From the IMG/VR virus record IMGVR_UViG_3300045999_008662, positions 1 to 20,738 of that record: 20,738 bases of DNA. One strand, written 5' to 3'. This DNA is from a virus. Made by a program: the position numbers and the translations under genes. Positions 1 to 4,957 of the stretch are shown here, in pieces. The notes under the pieces are model-generated. The model was not told where the DNA came from. It did no database searches and saw only the letters and a list, made by a program, of their open reading frames with translations. Numbering within the stretch: the stretch's first letter is position 1; each line of letters begins with the position of its first letter.

Positions 1-2
1 CA

Positions 3-107
3 AATTCAGAATCTTTTGCTCAAGGTGATGCTATTTCTATTCAAGCAATCAACAACGCAGCAACCAATTCAGGTACAATTGTATCACTTCAAATCGGTAG
101 TTTATGA
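3..107 (+). CDS. C-terminal end of a probable phage structural protein (partial)
   Basis: Frame 3 is open from the window edge to a TGA at 105-107 and encodes 34 residues rich in Ser, Ala, Asn and Gln, ending GTIVSLQIGSL. That composition fits the beta-rich C-terminus of a tail or fibre protein, but no family can be named from so little. Its stop is coupled to the next start (ATGA at 104-107). The start and most of the gene lie outside the window. Confidence 0.55.
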   Translation, partial: NSESFAQGDAISIQAINNAATNSGTIVSLQIGSL

Positions 108-277
108 TAGTAGAATTTCAGAATGGTATTTTTTATCTTAATTCTCAAGATGAGCAGTTAGGAATTATACACGCAAAAATGATTGAGGACTTTAAAGATA
201 AAAGTAAATTAGAGTACTTTAAGCAATTACTTGACAAGGACTCAAACACAGCATTTTCAATTTATAATAAGTTATAA
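104..277 (+). CDS. Small hypothetical protein, 57 aa
   Basis: ATG at 104 overlaps the upstream stop as ATGA, and the gene ends with TAA two bases before the next ATG at 280, the usual spacing of real genes in this window. The product begins MIVEFQNGIFYL and continues as a charged helical segment (HAKMIEDFKDKSKLEYFKQLL). It has no membrane segment or signal peptide. I do not recognise a family. It lies between a structural gene and small membrane proteins, so a role in late or lysis functions is possible but unproven. Confidence 0.6.
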   Translation: MIVEFQNGIFYLNSQDEQLGIIHAKMIEDFKDKSKLEYFKQLLDKDSNTAFSIYNKL

Positions 278-279
278 CA

Positions 280-546
280 ATGATTAAAGACGGATTAGAA
301 TTACTAAAAAAATACGGTGCAAAAGATTTGTTTTTTGTTGTTGCAATAGTGTTTCTTTACAATATGAATGCAAAGAACGAATTGAAAATTGAAACCATTG
401 AAGCTAAATTATACGACTGTTTAGAAGACAAATCGCAAATTAATCGAAGTGTAAAACAACCGATTGAAAACAACTATCCACTACTAGCAATTTTACCAAA
501 TGAAAAAAATAATTTACGACACACTCGCACCAAAAGGAACATTTGA
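280..546 (+). CDS. Small single-pass membrane protein, 88 aa
   Basis: Residues about 14-28 (AKDLFFVVAIVFLYN) form one hydrophobic segment after a short positively charged N-terminus, followed by a soluble tail containing KLYDCLEDKSQI and PIENNYPLLAILPNE. That arrangement recurs, as far as I know, in small Bacteroidetes-phage proteins near lysis genes, with no established function. The last 47 bases overlap the next gene in another frame, so the two are probably translationally coupled. A role as a holin or antiholin partner of the neighbour is inference only. Confidence 0.65.
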   Translation: MIKDGLELLKKYGAKDLFFVVAIVFLYNMNAKNELKIETIEAKLYDCLEDKSQINRSVKQPIENNYPLLAILPNEKNNLRHTRTKRNI

Positions 547-697
547 GCAGAAGCGAGTAGCATCGTTTACAGCGTTTTGGGTTGCTGTTGGAGTTGCTTT
601 GTGTGGATTTCATTATGATATAGTATTGATTTTCATAGGGTATTCAGCAACAGCGATAGGTTTAAATGTTTGGAATAAGAAAATAGATAAACAATAA
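500..697 (+). CDS. Two-segment membrane protein, holin-like, 65 aa
   Basis: A hydrophilic N-terminus (MKKIIYDTLAPKGTFEQKR) is followed by two hydrophobic segments at about residues 22-37 and 39-57 and a basic C-terminus (NKKIDKQ). This size and topology match class II phage holins, which form inner-membrane lesions that release or activate the lysin. There is no diagnostic motif, so the call rests on topology only. The start lies within the preceding membrane-protein gene. The likely lysin is 4.3 kb downstream at 5034, so the two are not in one obvious operon. Confidence 0.6.
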   Translation: MKKIIYDTLAPKGTFEQKRVASFTAFWVAVGVALCGFHYDIVLIFIGYSATAIGLNVWNKKIDKQ

Positions 698-701
698 TTA
701 C

Positions 702-709
702 TATATTTG
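702..709 (+). promoter_or_regulatory. Bacteroidetes-type promoter -7 element
   Basis: TATATTTG matches the TAnnTTTG consensus of the Bacteroidetes primary sigma factor. A terminator follows at 743-772, so initiation here would give only a very short RNA unless readthrough occurs. I see no clear -33 TTG at ideal spacing. Confidence 0.4.
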
Positions 710-742
710 TAAACTTTCATATTAGTTTTTTTAGGTTAATTG

Positions 743-772
743 AGCCTATCATTCATTTGGTAGGCTTTTTTT
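743..772 (+). terminator. Rho-independent terminator
   Basis: The stem AGCCTATC (743-750) pairs with GGTAGGCT (759-766) with one G-T wobble and an 8-nt loop, and is followed by a T run to 772. It closes the membrane-protein genes and separates them from the RNA gene whose -7 element starts two bases later. Confidence 0.85.
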
Positions 773-773
773 A

Positions 774-781
774 TATATTTG
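774..781 (+). promoter_or_regulatory. Promoter -7 element of the tmRNA-like gene
   Basis: TATATTTG (774-781) matches TAnnTTTG. It sits directly after the terminator at 743-772, and initiation about 6-8 bases downstream (near 787-789) would begin just before the acceptor piece of the tmRNA-like RNA. Confidence 0.65.
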
Positions 782-836
782 CATAGTTAAACTGTTAGTT
801 TATATTTGGACGAGGGTTCGACTCCCTCCACCTCCA

Positions 837-899
837 CAAGTGTTGTCAAGCACTAAGTGAAAGTTAGGCAAAGCACAAACCTTTCACTTATTTATATTA
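837..899 (+). other. Intervening segment of the permuted tmRNA, two hairpins
   Basis: This segment joins the acceptor piece to the coding piece and would be removed when each is processed. It folds into AGTGTT/AGCACT (839-844/849-854) and a perfect 10-bp stem TAAGTGAAAG/CTTTCACTTA (854-863/881-890) with a 17-nt loop. In known permuted tmRNAs the spacer is excised by tRNA-processing enzymes. Here RNase P would be expected to cut before G900. Confidence 0.7.
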
Positions 900-951
900 G
901 GGGGTGTACTTGGATTTTGACAGATGTAATAGGTTAAACACAAAATTAAAC

Positions 952-996
952 GGAAACGTTATCGAAATGTATCCACAAATTAGAGCAACTGCCTAA
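952..996 (+). other. Candidate tmRNA tag reading frame
   Basis: Reading from a GGA resume codon at 952 gives GNVIEMYPQIRATA and then TAA (994-996). Host Bacteroidetes tags, as I recall, also begin with Gly and are of the GE(N/T)NYALAA type, so the start is plausible while the end (ATA rather than LAA) differs. No convincing PK1 pseudoknot is seen upstream (924-951), so the exact resume codon is uncertain. Confidence 0.5.
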
Positions 997-1012
997 ATTG
1001 TAGAACGAAATT

Positions 1013-1042
1013 AAGCCACGAATAACAGTAGTGGCTTTTTTT
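1013..1042 (+). terminator. Rho-independent terminator of the tmRNA-like gene
   Basis: AAGCCAC (1013-1019) pairs with GTGGCTT (1031-1037), with an 11-nt loop and a run of seven T from 1036. The loop contains TAACAGT (1023-1029), complementary to ACTGTTA (791-797) at the start of the same transcript. Confidence 0.88.
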
Positions 1043-1050
1043 ATGCGTTT

Positions 1051-1120
1051 ACCGTTCATCATTGATATTTACCGTTCATCACAATAGGTTGAAATAAATA
1101 AAATAAGTAGCTTATATTTG
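1051..1120 (+). promoter_or_regulatory. Tandem-repeat promoter, copy 1
   Basis: Two direct repeats start exactly 20 bp apart: ACCGTTCATCATTGAT (1051) and ACCGTTCATCACAATAG (1071). The shared core with its upstream TTT is TTTACCGTTCATCA. The -7 element TATATTTG (1113-1120) lies 42 bp after the start of the second repeat, and a TTG at 1089-1091 may serve as the -33 element. The same architecture recurs at 2081-2150 and 7126-7195. An activator or phage sigma/anti-sigma binding site is inferred. It drives the small-gene operon starting at 1140. Confidence 0.75.
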
Positions 1121-1139
1121 TTCAACTAAAAAAAACAAT

Positions 1140-1322
1140 ATGAAACTAGACAAAGATCAAATTATCAGAATTATTTGCACATATGAGCAAGAGTTGATAA
1201 ACAACTATGTAGAAAATAGAGACGCATTTGGATCGGCTGATTACAGCACACAAAGAGCAGTTGAGAAATGGTTAGTAGTTGAAGAGTTAATGCAACGATT
1301 AGAATTAAAAATTAATGATTAG
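1140..1322 (+). CDS. Small hypothetical protein, 60 aa
   Basis: This is the first gene after the tandem-repeat promoter; its ATG at 1140 follows the A-rich leader AAAAAAAACAAT, nearly identical to the leader of the ERF gene at 7210. The product is predicted mostly helical and acidic (MKLDKDQIIRIICTYEQELI and a C-terminal segment VEKWLVVEELMQRLELK). There is no membrane segment or recognisable family. It overlaps the next gene by 8 bases. Four small genes in series suggest an accessory operon of host-takeover type, but that is inference. Confidence 0.65.
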   Translation: MKLDKDQIIRIICTYEQELINNYVENRDAFGSADYSTQRAVEKWLVVEELMQRLELKIND

Positions 1323-1644
1323 CGAAATGAAAAACGAAACAATCCAAGAGAAAATCGCACGACTAACGTTAGTTGAACGAAATTCACTTTATAAGCAATG
1401 CGACATTTGTAAAGGCGATGCGACAATAGTGGTAAATGCAGACTTTAATGAAAATCCAATTTACGACGAAACGAAAAACTGCCCTTATTGTTCAACTGGA
1501 TTAGTTGGTAACAAAGAAGTGATTGAAGAGCGAATGTTTGAGTACGAATGTTTAATTGTAGACATAAATACAAGAATCAAACGTTTGCAAGAATTAGCAA
1601 ATGAAGTTGAGGAGCATAGATATTTTTTAAGAAAGAGGTTATGA
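1315..1644 (+). CDS. Zinc-ribbon-like small protein, 109 aa
   Basis: Cysteines C29-x2-C32 and C56-x2-C59 (CDIC and CPYC) form a four-Cys treble-clef or zinc-ribbon pattern, followed by a long charged helix (about residues 68-109) of coiled-coil character. Such proteins bind DNA, RNA or partner proteins; none of these is shown here. An alternative ATG at 1327 (MKNETIQ) would trim four residues and leave the zinc site intact. The end overlaps the next start (ATGA at 1641). Confidence 0.7.
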   Translation: MISEMKNETIQEKIARLTLVERNSLYKQCDICKGDATIVVNADFNENPIYDETKNCPYCSTGLVGNKEVIEERMFEYECLIVDINTRIKRLQELANEVEEHRYFLRKRL

Positions 1645-1871
1645 AAACAATCACAATCACACTAACTTGCGAAGATTCTCATTACCTTACTTTGGTACTA
1701 GAAAAAGCATCACAGCAAATTAAACAAGGTGGCGAAAAGGGTAGTTTTACCTCTCAAGGAATCCAGGTAAATTACACGGTCGAAACTATCGATTGCGCTA
1801 AACCCGAAAGAGAAGTAAGAAGGGAAATGATCAACGGAGTTATTCACGAAATTGTAAAAAGTAAAATATGA
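1641..1871 (+). CDS. Small hypothetical protein, 76 aa
   Basis: ATG at 1641 overlaps the upstream stop as ATGA, and the end overlaps the next gene in the same way. The sequence starts with a beta strand (MKTITITLTCED), then a helix (YLTLVLEKASQQIKQG), another strand (GIQVNYTVETI) and a basic C-terminal helix (EREVRREMINGVIHEIVKSK). This suggests a compact alpha/beta fold. I do not recognise a family. Confidence 0.65.
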   Translation: MKTITITLTCEDSHYLTLVLEKASQQIKQGGEKGSFTSQGIQVNYTVETIDCAKPEREVRREMINGVIHEIVKSKI

Positions 1872-2101
1872 AAACCTACCTATTAAAAACAGAAACCAAC
1901 GGCAAAGCTAACTATAAGATAGTTGATAAAAGCCACGATTTACCAAAGGGCACAAAGTATTTTATCCCTTACCGTCCTTGCATCTACAAAGGATTTGAAT
2001 GTGCGATAATTACAGAACATTTAAACTATTATGTGATAGTATTTGAGGGGAGTGAGATTAAGGTAACGAGTAACGAAATAACCACTTATCATCAACATTA
2101 A
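1868..2101 (+). CDS. Small hypothetical protein, 77 aa
   Basis: This is the last gene of the 1140-2101 operon, coupled to the gene before it by ATGA. The product is largely beta (MKTYLLKTETNGKANYKIV; YYVIVFEGSEIKVTS), soluble, with no known motif. Its final codons coincide with the first 20-bp repeat of the next tandem-repeat promoter (2081-2100), so the coding end and a regulatory site overlap. Function unknown. Confidence 0.65.
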   Translation: MKTYLLKTETNGKANYKIVDKSHDLPKGTKYFIPYRPCIYKGFECAIITEHLNYYVIVFEGSEIKVTSNEITTYHQH

Positions 2102-2150
2102 CCGCTCATCACAATAGCATAAAAGCGAATGAAGATAGTTAGTAAATTTG
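2081..2150 (+). promoter_or_regulatory. Tandem-repeat promoter, copy 2
   Basis: The repeats ACCACTTATCATCAACATTA (2081-2100) and ACCGCTCATCACAATAGCAT (2101-2120) are adjacent 20-bp units. The -7 element TAAATTTG (2143-2150) starts 42 bp after the second repeat, as at copy 1. No TTG is present at the -33 position, which suggests the repeats replace it. Transcription would start near 2157 and produce the small RNA and perhaps the tRNA. Confidence 0.7.
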
Positions 2151-2156
2151 AAGAAG

Positions 2157-2244
2157 AAATTAAACAAGGGTCTGCGACCTAACCCCTCCGAAGTTGAAAC
2201 CTGGGAAGTTAAAACTGACGTGAACGATAAAGGAGGGGTTTTTT
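2157..2244 (+). ncRNA. Probable phage small RNA with terminator
   Basis: Between the tandem-repeat promoter and a terminator there is no ORF of note, only a structured stretch. A short hairpin GGTC/GACC (2169-2172/2176-2179) is followed by a 9-bp stem AACCCCTCC/GGAGGGGTT (2181-2189/2232-2240) that encloses a 42-nt loop and ends in a T run (2239-2244). A dedicated promoter giving an RNA of roughly 85-90 nt is the simplest reading. It may also serve as leader of the downstream tRNA if termination is incomplete. The 5' end is inferred from the -7 element. No Rfam family is recognised. Confidence 0.55.
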
Positions 2245-2291
2245 AAAACTTACGGTGCAAGTTGAATTAATAGTATTGATTTAAAACCGTA

Positions 2292-2376
2292 GAAGTGGTG
2301 GTGTAATTGGTAACACGTCCCTAATTTAATATGGTGTATACCAGGGTTAGTACAGGTTCGAATCCTGTCCACTTCA
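2292..2376 (+). tRNA. tRNA-like gene with enlarged anticodon loop
   Basis: The acceptor GAAGTGG/CCACTTC (2292-2298/2369-2375) pairs perfectly. The D-arm is GTGT/ACAC with loop AATTGGTA, and the T-arm is ACAGG-TTCGAAT-CCTGT (2352-2368). The anticodon stem is CCCT/AGGG (2319-2322/2343-2346), but its loop is 20 nt (2323-2342) instead of 7. The loop contains GGT-GTAT-ACC (2333-2342), which could stack on the stem and leave a 10-nt bulge. No U33-consistent anticodon can be assigned, so the isotype is undetermined. CCA is not encoded. An upstream hairpin TACGGT/ACCGTA (2251-2256/2286-2291) abuts the 5' end and may guide processing. It could be a tRNA with a short insertion, a degenerate tRNA or a tRNA mimic. 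Confidence 0.7.
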
Positions 2377-2389
2377 CGAATTAATAAAC

Positions 2390-2428
2390 AACCCCCGAAG
2401 CCTGATTTATCACGAATTGAGGGGGTTT
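2390..2428 (+). terminator. Terminator-like hairpin after the tRNA
   Basis: AACCCCC (2390-2396) pairs with GGGGGTT (2421-2427) around a 24-nt loop, followed by only a short T run. It could end the tRNA transcript, though the weak tail makes readthrough into the gene at 2455 likely. Confidence 0.5.
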
Positions 2429-2454
2429 AACAAGTAACAATTAAACAAATAAAT

Positions 2455-2706
2455 ATGAACACTTACCACATCACAATCGGCTCATTAGCTCTAATCGGAA
2501 CGGGGTTTTCGATTCTGTTAACTTTGAAATACATCACTTTGAAAACATACTACAAACGTAAGTGCGAACGTTACGATGCGTTGAACGAGCAACTTGCAAC
2601 AGCGAATGATATGCTTAGAGATTTGTTTGCAGAAGACAAAAGAAAGAACGCTAAATTGTTAGCTAAAAATCAAGAAATTCAACAACTTAAAGAACAAGCG
2701 AAATGA
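2455..2706 (+). CDS. Membrane-anchored coiled-coil protein, 83 aa
   Basis: Residues about 6-28 (ITIGSLALIGTGFSILLTLKY) form one membrane segment, followed by a basic juxtamembrane stretch (YYKRKCERYD) and a heptad-rich helix to the end (LNEQLATANDMLRDLFAEDKR and following). The layout of an N-terminal anchor with a coiled coil resembles i-spanin-like proteins, but there is no periplasm-targeting proof and it is not next to an o-spanin gene. The stop overlaps the next ATG (ATGA at 2703). Function unknown. Confidence 0.65.
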   Translation: MNTYHITIGSLALIGTGFSILLTLKYITLKTYYKRKCERYDALNEQLATANDMLRDLFAEDKRKNAKLLAKNQEIQQLKEQAK

Positions 2707-2912
2707 CAGCAGTAGAATGGTTGGTTGAGCAACTTTCAAAAAATGAATTATTTAATATAATGAAAGGAAGATTAAATGAAAAACATAATAATTTTATTAA
2801 GATTGAAGAATTAATTAATGAGGCAGAACAAATGGAGAAGCAAGATAAGCATTCAGAATATATGCGTGGATGGAAAGATGGATATAGTAAACAAGAACTT
2901 AAACCTGAATAA
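2703..2912 (+). CDS. Small hypothetical protein, 69 aa, paralogue of the next gene
   Basis: The N-terminus MTAVEWLVEQLSKN closely matches MKQTAVEWLFEQLDIS of the adjacent gene at 2914, and both carry an EMEK/QMEK segment and end in KPE. This TAVEWL family is common in Bacteroidetes phages, usually in several copies and without known function. The product is helical and highly charged. The coding sequence is more AT-rich than its upstream neighbours. It is coupled to the gene before it (ATGA). Confidence 0.65.
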   Translation: MTAVEWLVEQLSKNELFNIMKGRLNEKHNNFIKIEELINEAEQMEKQDKHSEYMRGWKDGYSKQELKPE

Positions 2913-2913
2913 A

Positions 2914-3141
2914 ATGAAACAAACAGCAGTAGAATGGTTATTTGAGCAATTAGATATTTCACAAGGGTATGAAAGTGCTATTGAAATATTAGACAAAGCC
3001 AAAGAAATGGAGAAAAATAATACTGATAATAAAGTTATTCACTTTGCAGAATGGTTAACTAAAAAACATACATCTACATTAATTACTTTGTATGAACATT
3101 TTGAAGAAGAATACTACAACGAAACCTTTAAACCAGAATAA
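2914..3141 (+). CDS. Small hypothetical protein, 75 aa, paralogue of the gene before
   Basis: An in-frame ATG exists at 2818, but the start at 2914 is chosen because it follows the upstream stop directly and because residues TAVEWLFEQLD then align with the paralogue at 2703. The product is acidic and helical (EILDKAKEMEKN; HFEEEYYNE). It ends PE like its paralogue. The pair reads as a recent-to-moderate tandem duplication that has diverged in the middle. Function unknown. Confidence 0.65.
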   Translation: MKQTAVEWLFEQLDISQGYESAIEILDKAKEMEKNNTDNKVIHFAEWLTKKHTSTLITLYEHFEEEYYNETFKPE

Positions 3142-3142
3142 A

Positions 3143-3379
3143 ATGAGTAACGAAAGACACCTAAGAGAAATTATCCAAAAACAAGCGGATAAACTCAAAG
3201 AATTAGAAGCGGATTACAATGACGAATTTATTAAAGGGCAAATGAAATCGAAAGAGATTGAAAAGCTAAACAGAATACTTTACTATTTCGATACTAAACT
3301 GAAAAATAACGCTGAATATCAAGAATTGAAATCGGATCTAATTGGCGGAAATGAAGAACAAATCAACTTTGAGGTATGA
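3143..3379 (+). CDS. Coiled-coil hypothetical protein, 78 aa
   Basis: ATG at 3143 lies just after the previous stop; the frame extends further upstream to 3092 but only across the paralogue gene. The product MSNERHLREIIQKQADKLKE and following is nearly all helix with heptad spacing of Leu/Ile, and the C-terminal end is acidic. It overlaps the next start by four bases (ATGA at 3376). No family recognised. Confidence 0.6.
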   Translation: MSNERHLREIIQKQADKLKELEADYNDEFIKGQMKSKEIEKLNRILYYFDTKLKNNAEYQELKSDLIGGNEEQINFEV

Positions 3380-3726
3380 AAGCAACAGAATTAAGAATTG
3401 GTAATTACATTGATTATACAACCGAAAGGGAAATTGTAACAATGCAAACTACTTATGAATACATAAGGTTAATTCACAACGGAAATAAGAATTTTAAACC
3501 TATCCCACTAACTGAAGAATGGTTGTTGAAGTTTGGGTTTAAAGACTTAGGAAACGGAAAGTTTTCGGGGGGATTTAAAAACATGTTTAAAATAAGTTCT
3601 CATCAATTTGGTATAGATTTCTATTATGGTGGAATTGACCCTTATTATATAAAGCCTCATTATGTTCACAATTTGCAAAACCTATATTTCGCATTAACTA
3701 ACCAAGAACTAACACTAACAAAATGA
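3376..3726 (+). CDS. Conserved Bacteroidetes-phage hypothetical protein, 116 aa
   Basis: The sequence has the recurring pattern MKATELRIGNYI ... KPIPLTEEWLLKFGF ... YVHNLQNLYFALTNQELTL, which I recognise as a family found very often in Bacteroidetes phages and prophages, without a demonstrated role. It is soluble, with mixed alpha/beta character and several aromatic residues in the middle. It is coupled on both sides by ATGA overlaps in the run from 3143 to 5037. Confidence 0.75.
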   Translation: MKATELRIGNYIDYTTEREIVTMQTTYEYIRLIHNGNKNFKPIPLTEEWLLKFGFKDLGNGKFSGGFKNMFKISSHQFGIDFYYGGIDPYYIKPHYVHNLQNLYFALTNQELTLTK

Positions 3727-4169
3727 AACCAAACTACAAACATTTAAGCGTGCTCCTACTGGGTGCGCTTTACATCGTTGGAATGTTGTATTTCCTTTAT
3801 GGTTGCAGCGCAAACTACCACTTCACTAAATTCCTAAACAAAGGCGGTAAAATCGACACAACCGAACGAGTTGTAACGGTCGAAAAGACTATTAAAGTAA
3901 ACGGCAAAGATTCAATTATATTCGTTCAGATGCCTTTAAACTGCCCCGAAGTACAAATACCACCGACACGCACCGAAATACGCTACAAATACAGATTAAA
4001 GCGTGATTCAATTGAAACGGTGCGTTATGTAACTAAATGGAAAACGAAAGAAATTATTAAGGTTGCAAAAACTGAAAACAAATCGAACTGGTTAACGTGG
4101 TTGTTAGTTGGTTTTGGAATTGCGCAAGGTTTAAGATTAGTATCGATTTTAATACAAAAAAGATTATGA
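3723..4169 (+). CDS. Putative unimolecular spanin (lipoprotein plus C-terminal membrane segment), 148 aa
   Basis: The N-terminus has a basic start, a hydrophobic stretch (residues 9-26) and LYGC at 25-28, which fits a lipobox with C28 as the lipidated residue. A soluble middle follows (about 29-120), rich in Lys, Thr and beta-prone segments. Residues about 123-144 form a second hydrophobic segment and the protein ends basic (IQKRL). An outer-membrane lipoprotein joined to an inner-membrane anchor is the topology of u-spanins, which fuse the two membranes at the last step of lysis of Gram-negative hosts. The probable lysin is 0.9 kb downstream, supporting a lysis cluster. The function is inferred from topology, not from a family match. 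Confidence 0.55.
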   Translation: MKPNYKHLSVLLLGALYIVGMLYFLYGCSANYHFTKFLNKGGKIDTTERVVTVEKTIKVNGKDSIIFVQMPLNCPEVQIPPTRTEIRYKYRLKRDSIETVRYVTKWKTKEIIKVAKTENKSNWLTWLLVGFGIAQGLRLVSILIQKRL

Positions 4170-4957
4170 TTATAGGCTGGTTTAGTTGTGGTGTAACTTC
4201 GGCAGTAGCTTGTAAGTTAGCAATTGAAAAATACGGAGTTGATGAAGTTGAATTATTTTATATGCAAATAGATTCAGCACACGAAGATAATAAAAGGTTT
4301 ATCGAAGATTGCGAAAGGTGGTACGGTAAAAAAATAAACATAGTTCGTTCTGAAAAATACAAAGACCAATTTGATGTAATTGAAAAAATACGTTACATAA
4401 ACGGAGTAAACGGTGCGCCTTGCACGTTGCATTTAAAAAAGAAAGTAAGGTATAAAATTGAAAAAGATTATATTTTTGACGGTCAAATATTTGGTTTTGA
4501 ATACGAAAAAAAAGAAATAAATAGAGCTATTCGATTTATGCAACAGTACCCAGAAGCAAAATCATTATTTCCTTTAATAGATAGAAAAGTTACTAAAAGT
4601 CAATGCGCTGAATTATTACTAAAAAACGGCATACAACTACCTAAAATGTATGAATTAGGATTTCACAACAATAATTGTATAGGTTGCGTAAAAGGTGGAA
4701 AAGGTTATTGGAATCACACAAGAAAACATTTTCCAGAACATTTTGAAAGAATGTCAGAACTTGAACAACAGATTGGAGCGAGTTGCATAAAAGGAAAGTT
4801 TTTAAAAGATTTAGGTAAAAATGAAGGTAAACATGAACCGCCAATAGTTCCCGATTGTGGAACGTTTTGTGAGATTGAATTTGCAGATATTATTGACCCT
4901 CAAACAGAACAAATAATGGCTGGATATTTAACAATGAAACAATTAAAACTATTCTAA
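4166..4957 (+). CDS. PP-loop / PAPS-reductase-like adenine nucleotide alpha-hydrolase, 263 aa
   Basis: The start at 4166 (ATGA overlap with the upstream stop) is preferred over an in-frame start at 4097 inside the previous gene. Residues 7-13 (SCGVTSA) follow a first beta strand and match the modified PP-loop SGGxxS that binds ATP in the PAPS-reductase family. C86 sits in GAPCTLHLKKK, the place where family members bind a substrate or cluster. There are more cysteines at C171-x2-C174, C207 and C231-x3-C235, suggesting a metal or Fe-S site. Phage members are usually annotated as phosphoadenosine phosphosulfate reductases, though many probably act in nucleic-acid modification or thiolation. No partner sulfur-transfer gene is visible here, so the substrate is unknown. 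Confidence 0.75.
   Translation: MIIGWFSCGVTSAVACKLAIEKYGVDEVELFYMQIDSAHEDNKRFIEDCERWYGKKINIVRSEKYKDQFDVIEKIRYINGVNGAPCTLHLKKKVRYKIEKDYIFDGQIFGFEYEKKEINRAIRFMQQYPEAKSLFPLIDRKVTKSQCAELLLKNGIQLPKMYELGFHNNNCIGCVKGGKGYWNHTRKHFPEHFERMSELEQQIGASCIKGKFLKDLGKNEGKHEPPIVPDCGTFCEIEFADIIDPQTEQIMAGYLTMKQLKLF

Larger units (their letters stand above)
787..1041 (+). ncRNA. ssrA: Circularly permuted (two-piece) tmRNA precursor
   Basis: The parts of a tmRNA tRNA-like domain are present in reversed order. First comes the 3' part: GGAC at 808-811, T-stem GAGGG/CCCTC (812-816/824-828) with loop TTCGACT, acceptor 3' strand CACCTCC (829-835) and discriminator A836. After a 63-nt spacer comes the 5' part: GGGGGTG (900-906), then TTGGATTTTGACAG (910-923), the conserved tmRNA 5' signature. 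The two acceptor strands pair over all 7 bp, and the third pair is G902-U833, the G3-U70 identity element for alanine charging. GATGTAA (923-929) can pair with TTATATT (800-806) as helix P2. A tag-like reading frame runs 952-996 and the gene ends in a terminator. CCA is not encoded (ACA). Permuted tmRNAs are established in alphaproteobacteria, cyanobacteria and some betaproteobacteria. tmRNA tags stalled nascent chains and rescues ribosomes. Start and end of the transcript are inferred from the promoter and terminator. Confidence 0.85.

Noticed and set aside
780-838. Stand-alone partial tRNA (T-arm and acceptor end only)
   Set aside because: The matching acceptor 5' strand and tmRNA signature occur downstream at 900-923, which makes a permuted tmRNA a better explanation than a tRNA fragment or an attachment site.
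2687-2962. Reverse-strand open frame of 91 aa
   Set aside because: It is fully antisense to the TAVEWL paralogues, which have mutual similarity and coupled starts.
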